NCBI RefSeq assembly: GCF_033097365.1
Contig: NZ_AP028461.1
Location: 310,001 to 374,000 of the forward strand
Source of the DNA: Actinoplanes sichuanensis
GTDB lineage: Bacteria > Actinomycetota > Actinomycetes > Mycobacteriales > Micromonosporaceae
Reading direction: 5' to 3'
DNA: 64,000 bases
In this document: piece after piece, positions 17,981 to 27,867 of the stretch
Position numbering within the stretch: position 1 is the first letter of the stretch
How the letters are laid out: each line of letters opens with the position of its first letter
The notes under the pieces: model-generated
Told to the model about the DNA's origin: nothing
What the model saw: only the letters and a program-made list of their open reading frames with translations
The model's database searches: none
Program-made: the position numbers and the translations under genes

Positions 17981-17989
17981 GCGAGTAGC

Positions 17990-18004
17990 CTACCGGTGAG
18001 TAAC
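17990..18004. promoter_or_regulatory. Operator-like palindrome between fabG and thiolase genes
   Basis: CTACCGGTGAGTAAC on the plus strand; its complement GTTACTCACCGGTAG matches the site before the acyl-CoA dehydrogenase at ACTC-A/G-CCGGTA. It lies 9 bases from the fabG ATG and 37 from the thiolase GTG, so one bound protein would affect both promoters. Confidence 0.5.
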
Positions 18005-18041
18005 CCTATGAACACGTCCCCTGTCGATGTGGAGAATAGTC

Positions 18042-19319
18042 GTGCCGAACGTGCGCCGTGTGGCCGTGCTGGGCGGGAACCGGATTCCGTTCGCCCGGTC
18101 CAACAGCCGCTACGCCGAAGCGTCGAACCAGGACATGCTGACCGCCGCGCTGGACGGGCTGGTCGCCCGGTTCGGGCTGGCCGGCGAACAGCTCGGCGAG
18201 GTGGTCGCCGGCGCCGTGCTCAAGCACTCGCGTGACTTCAACCTGACCCGTGAGGTGGTGCTCGGGTCGCGGCTGGACCCGCGGACCCCGGCCTACGACA
18301 TTCAGCAGGCGTGCGGCACCGGCCTGGAGGCGGCGATCCTGGTCGCCGACAAGATCGCGCTGGGGCGGATCGACTCCGGGGTGGCCGGTGGCGTGGACAC
18401 CACGTCGGACGCTCCGCTGCAGCTCAACGAGGACATGCGCCGGGCGCTGCTGGAGCTCAACCGGGCCCGGACGCTCGGCGCGCGGCTCAAGGCGGTGGCG
18501 AAACTGCGCCCGCAGCACGCGCTCAAGCCGGAGCTGCCGCGCAACGCCGAGCCGCGGACCGGCCTGTCGATGGGGGAGCACGCCGCGATCACGGCGCTCA
18601 CCTGGAACATCGACCGGGCCGCCCAGGACGGGCTGGCCCTCACCTCGCATCAGCGGCTCGCGGCGGCGTACGACAGCGGCTTCTTCGATGATCTTCTGAC
18701 GCCCTATCTGGGGCTGACCCGTGACCAGAATCTGCGCGCCGACAGCAGTCTGGAGAAGCTTTCCAAGCTCAAGCCGGTGTACGGCAAGGAGAACCCGACG
18801 ATGACGGCGGGCAACTCGACGCCGCTCACCGATGGGGCGTCGGCCGTGCTGTTGGCCTCGGAGGAGTGGGCGGCGGCCCGGTCGCTGCCGGTGCTCGCCT
18901 ATTTCGCCGATGCGGAGACCGCCGCCGTCGACTACGTGCACGGCGAGGAGGGTCTGCTGATGGCGCCCGCCTACGCGGTGCCCCGGCTGCTGGCCCGCAA
19001 CGGCCTGACGCTGCAGGACTTCGACTACTACGAGATCCACGAGGCGTTCGCGTCGCAGGTGCTGTCCACCCTGGCCGCCTGGGAGTCGCCGTCGTTCTGC
19101 AAGGAGAAGCTGGGCCTGGACGCGCCGCTCGGCTCGATCGACCGGGCGAAGCTGAACGTCAACGGTTCGTCGCTGGCGGCCGGTCACCCGTTCGCGGCGA
19201 CCGGCGGCCGGATCGTGGCGACCCTGGCCAAGCTGCTCGCGCAGAAGGGCTCGGGGCGCGGCCTGATCTCCATCTGCGCCGCGGGCGGCCAGGGCGTGGT
19301 GGCCATCCTGGAGCGCTGA
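18042..19319 (+). CDS. Acetyl-CoA C-acyltransferase (thiolase, FadA2-like)
   Basis: 425 residues. The nucleophilic cysteine is in DIQQACGTGLEAAI near residue 90; the C-terminal catalytic histidine is in NGSSLAAGHPFAATGGR and the second cysteine in ISICAAGGQGVVA, so the thiolase triad is complete. The YYEIHEAFASQVL block is also typical. It catalyses thiolytic cleavage or condensation of 3-ketoacyl-CoA. GTG at 18042 chosen because ggagaat sits 7 bases upstream; the ATG 15 bases earlier has no site. Divergent from fabG-maoC, the arrangement seen in mycobacteria for fabG4 and fadA2. Separated from the convergent xylanase gene by a perfect hairpin. Confidence 0.94.
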   Translation: MPNVRRVAVLGGNRIPFARSNSRYAEASNQDMLTAALDGLVARFGLAGEQLGEVVAGAVLKHSRDFNLTREVVLGSRLDPRTPAYDIQQACGTGLEAAILVADKIALGRIDSGVAGGVDTTSDAPLQLNEDMRRALLELNRARTLGARLKAVAKLRPQHALKPELPRNAEPRTGLSMGEHAAITALTWNIDRAAQDGLALTSHQRLAAAYDSGFFDDLLTPYLGLTRDQNLRADSSLEKLSKLKPVYGKENPTMTAGNSTPLTDGASAVLLASEEWAAARSLPVLAYFADAETAAVDYVHGEEGLLMAPAYAVPRLLARNGLTLQDFDYYEIHEAFASQVLSTLAAWESPSFCKEKLGLDAPLGSIDRAKLNVNGSSLAAGHPFAATGGRIVATLAKLLAQKGSGRGLISICAAGGQGVVAILER

Positions 19320-19320
19320 G

Positions 19321-19354
19321 CGGTTCCGGGGCGCCGACGGGCGCCCCGGAACCG
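19321..19354. terminator. Bidirectional hairpin between thiolase and xylanase genes
   Basis: Perfect 15-bp stem (CGGTTCCGGGGCGCC with its complement) around the 4-base loop gacg, exactly between two convergent stops. No T-run; symmetrical stems of this kind are the usual actinomycete form. Confidence 0.85.
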
Positions 19355-19361
19355 GCGGGTT

Positions 19362-20792
<1,431 letters not shown>

Positions 20793-20808
20793 TTAATGAT
20801 TCGGTCCG

Positions 20809-20826
20809 TGATCCACCAAGGCTGAA
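20809..20826. repeat. 18-bp element, copy 1 (upstream of xylanase)
   Basis: TGATCCACCAAGGCTGAA here; read toward the xylanase it is TTCAGCCTTGGTGGATCA, about 80 bases before the ATG. An identical copy in the same orientation relative to its gene lies at 55211-55228 upstream of the jacalin-tailed hydrolase. Probably a shared regulatory site. Confidence 0.6.
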
Positions 20827-20855
20827 TTGTCCTTTCTCCCCGCTAATGATGAGGA

Positions 20856-20869
20856 TGGGAGCGCGCCCA
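20856..20869. promoter_or_regulatory. CebR-like LacI-family operator upstream of xylanase
   Basis: TGGGAGCGCGCCCA differs by one base from the 14-bp TGGGAGCGCTCCCA recognised by CebR-type cello-oligosaccharide repressors in Streptomyces. It lies 127 bases before the xylanase ATG, between it and the HPr gene. The family match is from memory of the consensus; binding here is inferred. Confidence 0.6.
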
Positions 20870-20898
20870 TCGCGGCCGAGGGCTCCGAAAGTTTCGGA

Positions 20899-21159
20899 TT
20901 ACTCGGCGATACGGAGGACCTCGGCCACGGCGAGCGCGGCGAGGTGCGCGTCGTCGCCGGTGGCCCGGACGATCACCGTGGCTCCGGCCGGGGCACCCAG
21001 CGACATCAGGCGCAGGGCGCTGCGGGCACTGGCGGACCGGTCGCCGTGGCGTACCTCGATGTCCGCGCTGAACGTCGACGCGGCCCGGACCGCCTCGGCC
21101 GCCGGGCGGGCGTGCAACGCCGCGGGCAGGACCACCTCGACCTCAGAACTTGGGGACAT
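20899..21159 (-). CDS. HPr-family phosphocarrier protein
   Basis: 86 residues with the HPr active-site segment LPAALHARPAAEAV, the histidine being the phosphorylation site, followed by ASARSALRLMSLGAPAGATV where ordinary HPr has its regulatory serine region. It overlaps the 3' end of dhaM by 17 bases, so it belongs to that operon and should relay phosphate from enzyme I to DhaM. Enzyme I is not in the window. A small hairpin (TCCGAA, agt, TTCGGA at 20884-20898) directly follows its stop. Confidence 0.9.
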   Translation of the reverse strand: MSPSSEVEVVLPAALHARPAAEAVRAASTFSADIEVRHGDRSASARSALRLMSLGAPAGATVIVRATGDDAHLAALAVAEVLRIAE

Positions 21160-21529
21160 CGCGGGCCTCCCCGGCGGCTTCGGCCACGGTGGCGAGATCG
21201 GCGCCGGTCGACGCGAGGACCGCGGCGGCCACCGCGCCCTCGACGAACGGCGCGTCCACCAACAGCGGCCCCGGTGGCAGCCCGGCCAGCACCGCGCGGG
21301 TGGTCAGCACGGCGCTGCCCAGATCGGCCAGGACCAGCACCCCGGCGCCGGCGTCGGCCGCGGTGACCGCCGCCTCGATCCGGTCGGCGCTGGTGCCGAG
21401 TGAGCCGTCGTCGGTGCCGCCGGCCGGTTCGACCCGGACGTCCGGGCCGGCCACCTGGGCGAGCAGTTCCCGCACCCCGGCGGCGAGTGTTGAGCTGTGT
21501 GACACGAGCACGATCCCCACGTACGCCAT
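21143..21529 (-). CDS. dhaM: Dihydroxyacetone kinase phosphoryl donor subunit DhaM
   Basis: 128 residues of the EIIA-Man fold. The phospho-accepting histidine is H11 in IVLVSHSS; GVLVLADLGSAVLTTRAVL and the PFVEGAVAAAV segment complete the DhaM signature. It passes phosphate from HPr to ADP bound on DhaL, so dihydroxyacetone is phosphorylated at the expense of PEP. Unlike the longer enterobacterial DhaM it carries no fused HPr or enzyme I domains; the separate HPr gene directly downstream supplies that. Divergent from dhaK-dhaL across an 84-bp gap. Confidence 0.93.
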   Translation of the reverse strand: MAYVGIVLVSHSSTLAAGVRELLAQVAGPDVRVEPAGGTDDGSLGTSADRIEAAVTAADAGAGVLVLADLGSAVLTTRAVLAGLPPGPLLVDAPFVEGAVAAAVLASTGADLATVAEAAGEARDVPKF

Positions 21530-21613
21530 GGGTCTCGATGGTAGTCACGCGAAGGGCTTGGCCGAATCACTCAGCGCGACCATGCTGAGAGGACCGAGGC
21601 AAAGGAGCCGGCC

Positions 21614-22612
21614 GTGAAGAAATTCATCAACGATCCGAACGACGTGGTGGCCGAGGCGCTCGCGGGACTCGCCGCCGCCCATCCCGAGTTGCGCGTCGAC
21701 CCCGCGGAGCGGTATGTGGCCAGGTCGGACGCCCCGCACGCGGGCAAGGTGGCGCTGGTCTCCGGCGGCGGCTCCGGCCACGAGCCGTTGCACGGCGGGT
21801 TCGTCGGGGCGGGCATGCTCGACGCGGCCTGTCCCGGTGAGGTCTTCACCTCCCCGGTGCCGGACCAGATCCTGGCCGCGACGAAGGCGGTCGACGGCGG
21901 TGCCGGCGTGGTGCATGTGGTGAAGAACTACACGGGCGACGTGATGAACTTCAAGATGGCCGCCGAACTGGCCGCCGACGAGGGCGTCACGGTGGAGACC
22001 GTGCTCGTCGACGACGACATCGCGGTGCAGGACTCGACGTGGACGGCCGGTCGCCGCGGCACCGGCGCGACCCTGCTGGTGGAGAAGATCGCCGGGGCAC
22101 TCGCCGAGGAGGGCGGCAAACTGGGCGAGGTCGCGGCGATCGGGCGCGAGGTCAACGCCGCCTCCGCCTCGTTCGCCTACGCGCTGACGGCCGGTACCAC
22201 TCCGGCGGCCGGCCGGCCGGGGTTCGACCTGCCGGACGACGAGATCGAGGTGGGTGTCGGCATCCACGGGGAGCCGGGCCGGCGCCGGGAGAAGCTGCGT
22301 CCGGCCCGGGAGCTGGTCCGCTCCGCGCTCGACGCGATCCTGGAGGCGAAGCCGATCGACTCCGGTGACCGGGTGATCGTGCTGGTCAACGGGCTCGGCG
22401 GCACCCCGCTGATCGAGCTGTACCTGGTCTACGGCGAGGTCGCCACGGTGCTCGCCGAGCGCGGTGTCGAGATCAGCCGCCGCCTGGTCGGCAACTACGT
22501 GACGAGTCTCGACATGGCCGGGCTGTCGATCACCGTGACCCGGGTGACCGACGAGATGCTGCGGTTGTTCGACGCTCCGGTGCGTACGCCCGGGTTGCGG
22601 TGGGGTGCCTGA
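21614..22612 (+). CDS. dhaK: Dihydroxyacetone kinase subunit DhaK
   Basis: 332 residues, usual family length. The N-terminal [35 protein letters not shown] and [13 protein letters not shown] blocks are characteristic. H218 in [13 protein letters not shown] is the histidine that forms the hemiaminal with dihydroxyacetone in this family. It binds substrate while DhaL carries the nucleotide. Start ATG at 21614 follows aaaggagccggccgtg, a good ribosome-binding site. The next gene, dhaL, begins inside its last codons. Confidence 0.96.
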   Translation: MKKFINDPNDVVAEALAGLAAAHPELRVDPAERYVARSDAPHAGKVALVSGGGSGHEPLHGGFVGAGMLDAACPGEVFTSPVPDQILAATKAVDGGAGVVHVVKNYTGDVMNFKMAAELAADEGVTVETVLVDDDIAVQDSTWTAGRRGTGATLLVEKIAGALAEEGGKLGEVAAIGREVNAASASFAYALTAGTTPAAGRPGFDLPDDEIEVGVGIHGEPGRRREKLRPARELVRSALDAILEAKPIDSGDRVIVLVNGLGGTPLIELYLVYGEVATVLAERGVEISRRLVGNYVTSLDMAGLSITVTRVTDEMLRLFDAPVRTPGLRWGA

Positions 22613-23240
22613 CGTGGATGTAACTCTCGCCATCACCTGGCTGCGTGCCGTCGCCGACTCCGTGGCCGCCGACGCCGACGAGCTCACGAAACTGGACTCC
22701 GCGATCGGCGACGGTGACCACGGCGTCAACCTGCGGCGCGGCTTCACCGCGGTGACCGCGCTGCTGGACGGCACCGAGTTCACCGGAGTCGGCGACGTCT
22801 TCGTCCGGACCGGCGGCACCCTCATCTCCAAAGTGGGCGGCGCGTCCGGCCCGCTGTACGGCAGCGCCTTCCGGGCCCTCGGCAAGGCGCTGCCCCCGGG
22901 CCCGGTGGTGACCCTGCCGGACCTGGCCGGCGGCCTGCGCGCGGGCCTGGACGCGGTGTCCGCGCTGGGCGGGGCGATCCCCGGCGACAAGACCATCGTG
23001 GACGCCTACCGGCCGGCGCTGGCCGCGTTCGAGGAGGCGGTGATCGGTGGCGCCGCCCTGCCCGAGGCGGCCGCCGGTGCGGCCCGGGCCGCCGGTGACG
23101 GGGCACGCGCCACCATCTCCCTCACCGCTCGCAAGGGGCGAGCCTCCTACCTGGGCGAACGCAGCGCCGGTCATCAGGACCCGGGAGCTACCTCGACCTG
23201 GCTGATCTTTCAGGCACTGGCCGACGTGACCGCACCCTGA
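22605..23240 (+). CDS. dhaL: Dihydroxyacetone kinase subunit DhaL
   Basis: 211 residues, all helical. SAIGDGDHGVNLRRGF gives the aspartates that hold the two magnesium ions and ADP; GGASGPLYGSAF and ARKGRASYLGERSAGHQDPGA are the other nucleotide-binding loops. Together with DhaK, DhaM and HPr it forms a complete PTS-dependent dihydroxyacetone kinase. The GTG at 22605 overlaps the dhaK stop by 8 bases; a GTG at 22614 is an alternative start that would remove three residues. Translational coupling to dhaK is likely. Confidence 0.95.
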   Translation: MPDVDVTLAITWLRAVADSVAADADELTKLDSAIGDGDHGVNLRRGFTAVTALLDGTEFTGVGDVFVRTGGTLISKVGGASGPLYGSAFRALGKALPPGPVVTLPDLAGGLRAGLDAVSALGGAIPGDKTIVDAYRPALAAFEEAVIGGAALPEAAAGAARAAGDGARATISLTARKGRASYLGERSAGHQDPGATSTWLIFQALADVTAP

Positions 23241-23391
23241 CGCCACACCCGTCCCTCCCGTCAATCTGGACGAAGTCGGCCCGCCGGGGCGGTCCGGACG
23301 GCGAGACTGATGCCGGGCGGCTCTCAAGCTCGAACCGGCGGTGCCGATCCTGCGGTCGACGGCGAGCCGGACGATGAGGGATGGGAACACC

Positions 23392-24960
23392 ATGGGGCTG
23401 AGCAGACTGATCGATGACCGCTCGCTACGCGTCAAGATCGGGGCCGCGGCGCTGACCGCCACGGTCAGCGGCCTCATCGTGGGCGCGCTCGCGGTCACGA
23501 CCATCCACAACCTCAACGATGACGGTGCCGCGACCCAGCGACGGTCGCTGGCCATCGAGTCGGCGGTGGGCTCCTTCAGCACCAACATCGAGGCGTTCAG
23601 CGGCAACGTGTCCGCGATGCAGCTCTACCCGTCGCTCGCCGCCCGGATCAAGGAGGGCATGGCGGCGAACCAGACCGCCGTCACCGAGGCCTTCACCGCG
23701 CTCGACACCCACCTCCCCGGGGACGAGACGGTGGCCAAGGCCAAGGCCGACTGGGGGGACTACCTCACCTTCATCAGCGCCGACCGGGGTACGGCGACCC
23801 CGGCGCAACTCGCCGAGGCGGTCAAGCAGTACGACGCGCTGCGCGCGGCACTGGCCGAAGACCAGCAGGCGCTGCGGGAACGGGCGGTCGCGCTGGCCGA
23901 CAAGAGCATCACCGACGCCGAGGCGGCCGGCTCCAGAGCCGCCTGGACGGTCGCCGCCGTTCTCGTCGTCGGCATGGTGCTCAGCCTGCTCATCGGCTTT
24001 CAGGTGGCCGGCCGGGTGCGCCGGACCGTGCGGGAGGTCTCCCGGATCGCCGAAGGGCTGGCCGAGGGCGATCTCACCCGTACCTCCGGGATCACCAGCC
24101 GGGACGAGATCGGCCTGATGGCCGCCGCCCTCGACCAGGGTGTGGCCCGCCTCCGGGAGGACATGGCGCAGGTCGGCGGCAGCGTCGGCACCCTGCAGGA
24201 CGCGGCCGGCCGGCTCAGTTCGGTCGCCGGTGGCGTGGACGCGGCCGCCAGTGAGGCCTCGGTGCAGGCCGGCACGGTCGCCACCGCGGCCGACACGGTC
24301 TCGCACAACCTGCAGGTGGTCTCGGCCGGTTCGCAGGAGATGGGTTCGGCGATCCGCGACATCAGCGTCTCCACCTCCGAGGCGACCGAGGTGGCCGCCC
24401 AGGCGGTCCGGGTCGCCGCCGAGACCAACGCGATCGTCGGTCGGCTCGGCGCCTCGTCCGAGGAGATCTTCACCGTGGTCAAGGTGATCACCAGCATCGC
24501 CGAGCAGACCAACCTGCTGGCTCTGAACGCGACCATCGAGGCGGCCCGCGCCGGTGAGGTGGGCAAGGGCTTCGCGGTCGTCGCCGGTGAGGTCAAGGAC
24601 CTGGCCCAGGAGACCGCCAAGGCGACCGAGGACATCTCCCAGCGGGTGCAGGCGATCCAGGCCGACACCAGCGGCGCGGTCACCGCGATCGGCGAGATCA
24701 CCGAGATCATCGAACGGATCAACGGCATCCAGCTGACCATCGCCTCGGCCGTCGAGGAGCAGACCGCGACCACCGCCGAGATGAACCGCACGCTCAGCGA
24801 GGCGGCCAACGGCGCCGGTGATATCGCGATGACCATCGGCACGGTCTCCGCGGCGACCCGCAAGACCACCGACACGGTCGGCGAGACCCGGCACGCGGCC
24901 GAGGACCTCGGCCAGACCGCGACGCAGCTGCAGGCGGTCGTCTCCCGATTCCGATACTGA
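23392..24960 (+). CDS. Methyl-accepting chemotaxis protein
   Basis: 522 residues. TM1 (about 16-37, [18 protein letters not shown]), a 150-residue helical outer sensor of the 4HB type, TM2 ([20 protein letters not shown]), a HAMP domain ([29 protein letters not shown]), and the cytoplasmic signalling coil with the hairpin tip [22 protein letters not shown] and [13 protein letters not shown]. It would signal to CheA/CheW; no che genes are nearby, and ligand is unknown. ATG at 23392 chosen because gggatggg precedes it and the first helix then starts at the expected place. A motile or zoosporic life stage would fit. Confidence 0.94.
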   Translation: MGLSRLIDDRSLRVKIGAAALTATVSGLIVGALAVTTIHNLNDDGAATQRRSLAIESAVGSFSTNIEAFSGNVSAMQLYPSLAARIKEGMAANQTAVTEAFTALDTHLPGDETVAKAKADWGDYLTFISADRGTATPAQLAEAVKQYDALRAALAEDQQALRERAVALADKSITDAEAAGSRAAWTVAAVLVVGMVLSLLIGFQVAGRVRRTVREVSRIAEGLAEGDLTRTSGITSRDEIGLMAAALDQGVARLREDMAQVGGSVGTLQDAAGRLSSVAGGVDAAASEASVQAGTVATAADTVSHNLQVVSAGSQEMGSAIRDISVSTSEATEVAAQAVRVAAETNAIVGRLGASSEEIFTVVKVITSIAEQTNLLALNATIEAARAGEVGKGFAVVAGEVKDLAQETAKATEDISQRVQAIQADTSGAVTAIGEITEIIERINGIQLTIASAVEEQTATTAEMNRTLSEAANGAGDIAMTIGTVSAATRKTTDTVGETRHAAEDLGQTATQLQAVVSRFRY

Positions 24961-24969
24961 GGACATCGA

Positions 24970-24988
24970 GGGCGTTGAACGTACGCCC
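24970..24988 (+). terminator. Short hairpin after the chemoreceptor gene
   Basis: GGGCGT and ACGCCC with a 7-base loop, 10 bases after the stop. Weak (6 bp), no T-run. Confidence 0.35.
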
Positions 24989-25009
24989 GCGGGGTGCCAG
25001 GGTGGGGGC

Positions 25010-25672
25010 ATGTACCCGCCCGAGCCCTGGCACCTGCGCGGACAGATGTACCTGTCGGTGTTCCTGATCCCCCGCCGTGACATGCCGGCCCTGCCGCCGG
25101 TGCTGGACGACACGGTCCGCCCGGTCACCGTCGGTGGCCGTGTCGCGGTCGGCGCCGCCTGGGTCTCGTACGAGCCAGGCGGCGTCCTGCATTACCGAGA
25201 GCTGCTCAGCGCCGTCCTGGTGCACGAACGCGGCCGTCCGCGGGTCAGCATCACCGACATCTGGGTGGACAGCGTCGCGTCCCGGGAGGGTGGCCGCCGG
25301 CTCTGGGGCATCCCCAAGGAGCTGGCCGAGTTCACCCTCGACGCCGAGACCGAGCCGCTGGTCGACGCCACCGTCACCGCCCCGGACGGCGGCGCGCCGA
25401 TCGGGTCCGCCCTGGTCCGGCTCAAACGGCGACTCCCCGGCCGGTACCCGCTCGGGTTCACGGTGGCGCAGCAGCTCGGCGAGCAGGTCCGACGGACCCC
25501 GGTGCGGGGCCGGGCCGGTCTGCGCACGGCCGCCGCGGCGTGGCGCCCCGAGCCGGACGGTCCGCTCGCCTACCTGGCCGGCCGTCGCCCGGTGTTGAGC
25601 CTGGCGATCACCGACTTCTGGCTGACCTTCGGCCGCTCCGCCGAGGACCGCGCGAAGAGTCGCACCGCCTGA
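25010..25672 (+). CDS. Acetoacetate-decarboxylase-like family protein
   Basis: 220 residues resembling the acetoacetate decarboxylase (ADC) fold: GGVLHYRELLSAVLV, then SREGGRRLWGIPKELAEF, the latter being the family's most conserved stretch, and a C-terminal LSLAITDFWLTFG strand. True ADC uses a Schiff-base lysine; the only lysine in the conserved block is in WGIPKEL, so decarboxylase activity cannot be claimed. Related proteins often act on other keto acids or are uncharacterised. The ATG at 25010 follows agggtgggggc. A long near-perfect hairpin follows the stop. Confidence 0.75.
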   Translation: MYPPEPWHLRGQMYLSVFLIPRRDMPALPPVLDDTVRPVTVGGRVAVGAAWVSYEPGGVLHYRELLSAVLVHERGRPRVSITDIWVDSVASREGGRRLWGIPKELAEFTLDAETEPLVDATVTAPDGGAPIGSALVRLKRRLPGRYPLGFTVAQQLGEQVRRTPVRGRAGLRTAAAAWRPEPDGPLAYLAGRRPVLSLAITDFWLTFGRSAEDRAKSRTA

Positions 25673-25675
25673 GGG

Positions 25676-25734
25676 CCCGGCTGGTCGCCAGGGCGGTCCC
25701 AGCGCCGCTGGAACCAGCCTGGCGACCAGCCGGG
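25676..25734. terminator. 59-bp near-perfect hairpin between ADC-like and YibE/F genes
   Basis: Outer 17-bp perfect arms (CCCGGCTGGTCGCCAGG and its complement at 25718-25734), then a two-base mismatch, then 10-bp inner arms (25695-25704 with 25706-25715) with one mismatch and a 1-base loop. Among the longest palindromes in the window. It starts 4 bases after the stop and probably terminates transcription; the extreme length is unusual. Confidence 0.75.
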
Positions 25735-25776
25735 TACGGTTCGCGGGTACCACCGCCGGCCGCGACGAGGAGCACG

Positions 25777-27012
25777 ATGAGCGCCGACCACCATCACCAC
25801 GCCCACCGGGAGCTGCCCGAGTTCCCGCAGGCCAGGCGGCTCACCCTGCTGCTGCTCGTGCCCGCGGTGCTGATCACCCTGGTCGGCATGCTGCTGCTGT
25901 GGCCGCGCGACACCCCGCAGGCCGAGGGCCCGGCGGGTCCGGCCGTGGTCACCGGCGAGGTGGTGGCGCTGACCCCGCAGGAGTGCCCGCCGGTGCCCGA
26001 GGGCGACCAGCCGCTGGAGAACTGCGGGACCGTGCAGGTGCGGCTCGACGACGGCGGCGTGATCACCACGGACATCCCGAACGGGCCCGGCGCGCCGGAG
26101 GTGTCCGAGGGCGACGACGTCACGCTGCTGGCACTCAACGACGAGGGCGGCACCAGCTACTCGATCTCCGACCATCAGCGCGGCGACGAGCTGTGGATGC
26201 TCGGCGCGGCGTTCGCGCTGGCGGTGATCGCCTTCGGCCGGTGGCGCGGGGTGACCGCACTGGCCGGTCTGGCGGTCACCTTCGTGATCCTGCTCTACTT
26301 CATCGTCCCGGCGATCCTGGACGGCCGGTCGCCGGTGCTGGTCGCCGTGGTCGGCGCCGCCGCGATCATGCTGATCGTGCTGTACCTGACACACGGCCTG
26401 TCGATCACCACCACCATCGCGGTGGCCGGCACCCTGGCCAGCCTGGCGATCACCGCGATCCTGGCCGCCGTCGCGACCGGGGCGGTGCACCTGACCGGGG
26501 TCGCCGACGAGACGTCGAACTTCCTCACCATCACCCAGGGCGACGTGAACATGCGAGGCCTGCTGCTGGCCGGCATCGTGATCGGCTCGCTCGGCGTGCT
26601 CGACGACGTGACCGTCACCCAGTCCGCCACGGTCGCCGAGTTGGCTCTGGCAAACCCCTCGTACGGCTTCAAGCGCCTCTACGGCGCCGCCACCCGGATC
26701 GGCCGCGCCCACATCGCCTCGGTGATCAACACGATCGTGCTCGCCTACGCCGGGGCGTCGCTGCCGCTGATGCTGCTGTTCGCGGCCGGCGACACCCCGC
26801 TCGGCGAGCTGCTCACCTCGCAGATGATCGCGCAGGAGCTGGTGCGCAGCGCGGTCGGCACGATCGGCCTGGTCGCCGCGGTACCGATCACCACGGCTCT
26901 GGCCGCGCTGCTGGCCTCCCGCCGGTCCCGGCCGGTGGCGGCTCCGCCGTCGAGAGCGGAACCGCGGCCGGCCGGTGATCCGTGGGCGGCATTCGTCGAC
27001 CGGAATGACTGA
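25777..27012 (+). CDS. YibE/F-family membrane protein
   Basis: 411 residues. A His-rich N-terminus (MSADHHHHAHRELPEF) precedes TM1 (TLLLLVPAVLITLVGMLLL), then an outer domain of about 110 residues with two cysteines (ECPPVPEGDQPLENCGTV), then seven further helices with the conserved YibE/F block GIVIGSLGVLDDVTVTQSATVAEL and LLTSQMIAQELVRSAVGTIGLV. The family is an uncharacterised membrane transporter-like group of Firmicutes and Actinobacteria. The histidine run could bind metal, but that is speculation. ATG at 25777 has gacgaggagc at the ideal distance. Confidence 0.88.
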   Translation: MSADHHHHAHRELPEFPQARRLTLLLLVPAVLITLVGMLLLWPRDTPQAEGPAGPAVVTGEVVALTPQECPPVPEGDQPLENCGTVQVRLDDGGVITTDIPNGPGAPEVSEGDDVTLLALNDEGGTSYSISDHQRGDELWMLGAAFALAVIAFGRWRGVTALAGLAVTFVILLYFIVPAILDGRSPVLVAVVGAAAIMLIVLYLTHGLSITTTIAVAGTLASLAITAILAAVATGAVHLTGVADETSNFLTITQGDVNMRGLLLAGIVIGSLGVLDDVTVTQSATVAELALANPSYGFKRLYGAATRIGRAHIASVINTIVLAYAGASLPLMLLFAAGDTPLGELLTSQMIAQELVRSAVGTIGLVAAVPITTALAALLASRRSRPVAAPPSRAEPRPAGDPWAAFVDRND

Positions 27013-27651
27013 TCAGCACTTCTTCCAGGCGACCCGGTAGAGGGTGTTGATCGCGGCGTCGGTCGAGTCCATGGACAGGAAGTTCGTGTACTTCTTCGAG
27101 TCCGAGGACCCGCGATTCACCCGCAGTTCCGTGTTGATGTTGAGGAATCGCCGCTCACCGCAGGGCAGGTAGCTGTACGACGCGATCGCCACGTTGTCGG
27201 TGCGCTGCCAGCCGTCCTCCATCGGGCCCTTGAAATCGTGCCGGCTGCGTGCGGTCTGCGAGTGGCCCTGGAAGTAGTAGCTGGCCGCCTGCTGGCCGTA
27301 CGCCCCCGGCCGGAGGCTGGCGTAGCCCCGGTAGTCCGCGCTGGCGATCGCGAACGTGAATCCGGACGGCACCTTGATGTCCAGCGCCAGCTGGCAGTTC
27401 TTCCGGAAGTCCAGAGGCGAGGCCTGCGGCCCGACCGACGCGGTGTACTGCGAATAGGTCACCGTGAACGCGGTGTAGTCGGGCGAGACCTGGATGTCCG
27501 CGCTGCCGTCCGGGCAGCCGGACCCGTTCGCGGAGACCACGTCGATCACCATCATCTTGTCGGGCTTGGGCGGCTGTGGCTGAGCATGGGCCGGCGCGGC
27601 CATCGCGAGCACGCCGAGAAGTGCCGTACCGGCCGTCATGGAACGCAACAT
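27013..27651 (-). CDS. Secreted DUF4360 family protein
   Basis: 212 residues with a clear signal peptide (MLRSMTAGTALLGVLAMAAPAHAQ). The mature part has the DUF4360 features SANGSGCPDGSADIQVSPDYTAFTVTYSQY, DFRKNCQLALDIKVPSGFTFAI and a pair near the C-terminus, CG in SYLPCGERRFLNINTELR and the final cysteine. DUF4360 proteins are secreted, cysteine-containing beta proteins found in actinomycetes and fungi; function unknown. ATG at 27651 preceded by ggggaaat. Its leader is unusually AT-rich for this window and carries a large imperfect palindrome. Confidence 0.88.
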   Translation of the reverse strand: MLRSMTAGTALLGVLAMAAPAHAQPQPPKPDKMMVIDVVSANGSGCPDGSADIQVSPDYTAFTVTYSQYTASVGPQASPLDFRKNCQLALDIKVPSGFTFAIASADYRGYASLRPGAYGQQAASYYFQGHSQTARSRHDFKGPMEDGWQRTDNVAIASYSYLPCGERRFLNINTELRVNRGSSDSKKYTNFLSMDSTDAAINTLYRVAWKKC

Positions 27652-27669
27652 GAGTATTTCCCCCGTCAG

Positions 27670-27699
27670 TTTTCGGGTTCCTTTCCCGGAACCGGAAAA
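27670..27699. promoter_or_regulatory. Imperfect palindrome in the leader of the DUF4360 gene
   Basis: TTTTCGGGTTCC, a 6-base spacer, then GGAACCGGAAAA: 12-base arms with one mismatch, 18-48 bases before the ATG. It could be an operator or a 5' hairpin in the mRNA. Related ggttcgg/ggttcc words continue just upstream. Confidence 0.5.
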
Positions 27700-27867
27700 T
27701 GGTTCGGAAAAGACCTTGAAGAATTGTTTACAAGACCACACTAGCGAGATCGGGAACTGTCGGGAGCGCGCCACGAAACAGCCGTACCAGCGTCCGGACA
27801 ACACGACCATTCGGCCGGATTTCCGGAATCGCCGCCCAGCCCAGGGCCGGTTGTGGTAGTCAGCCGG

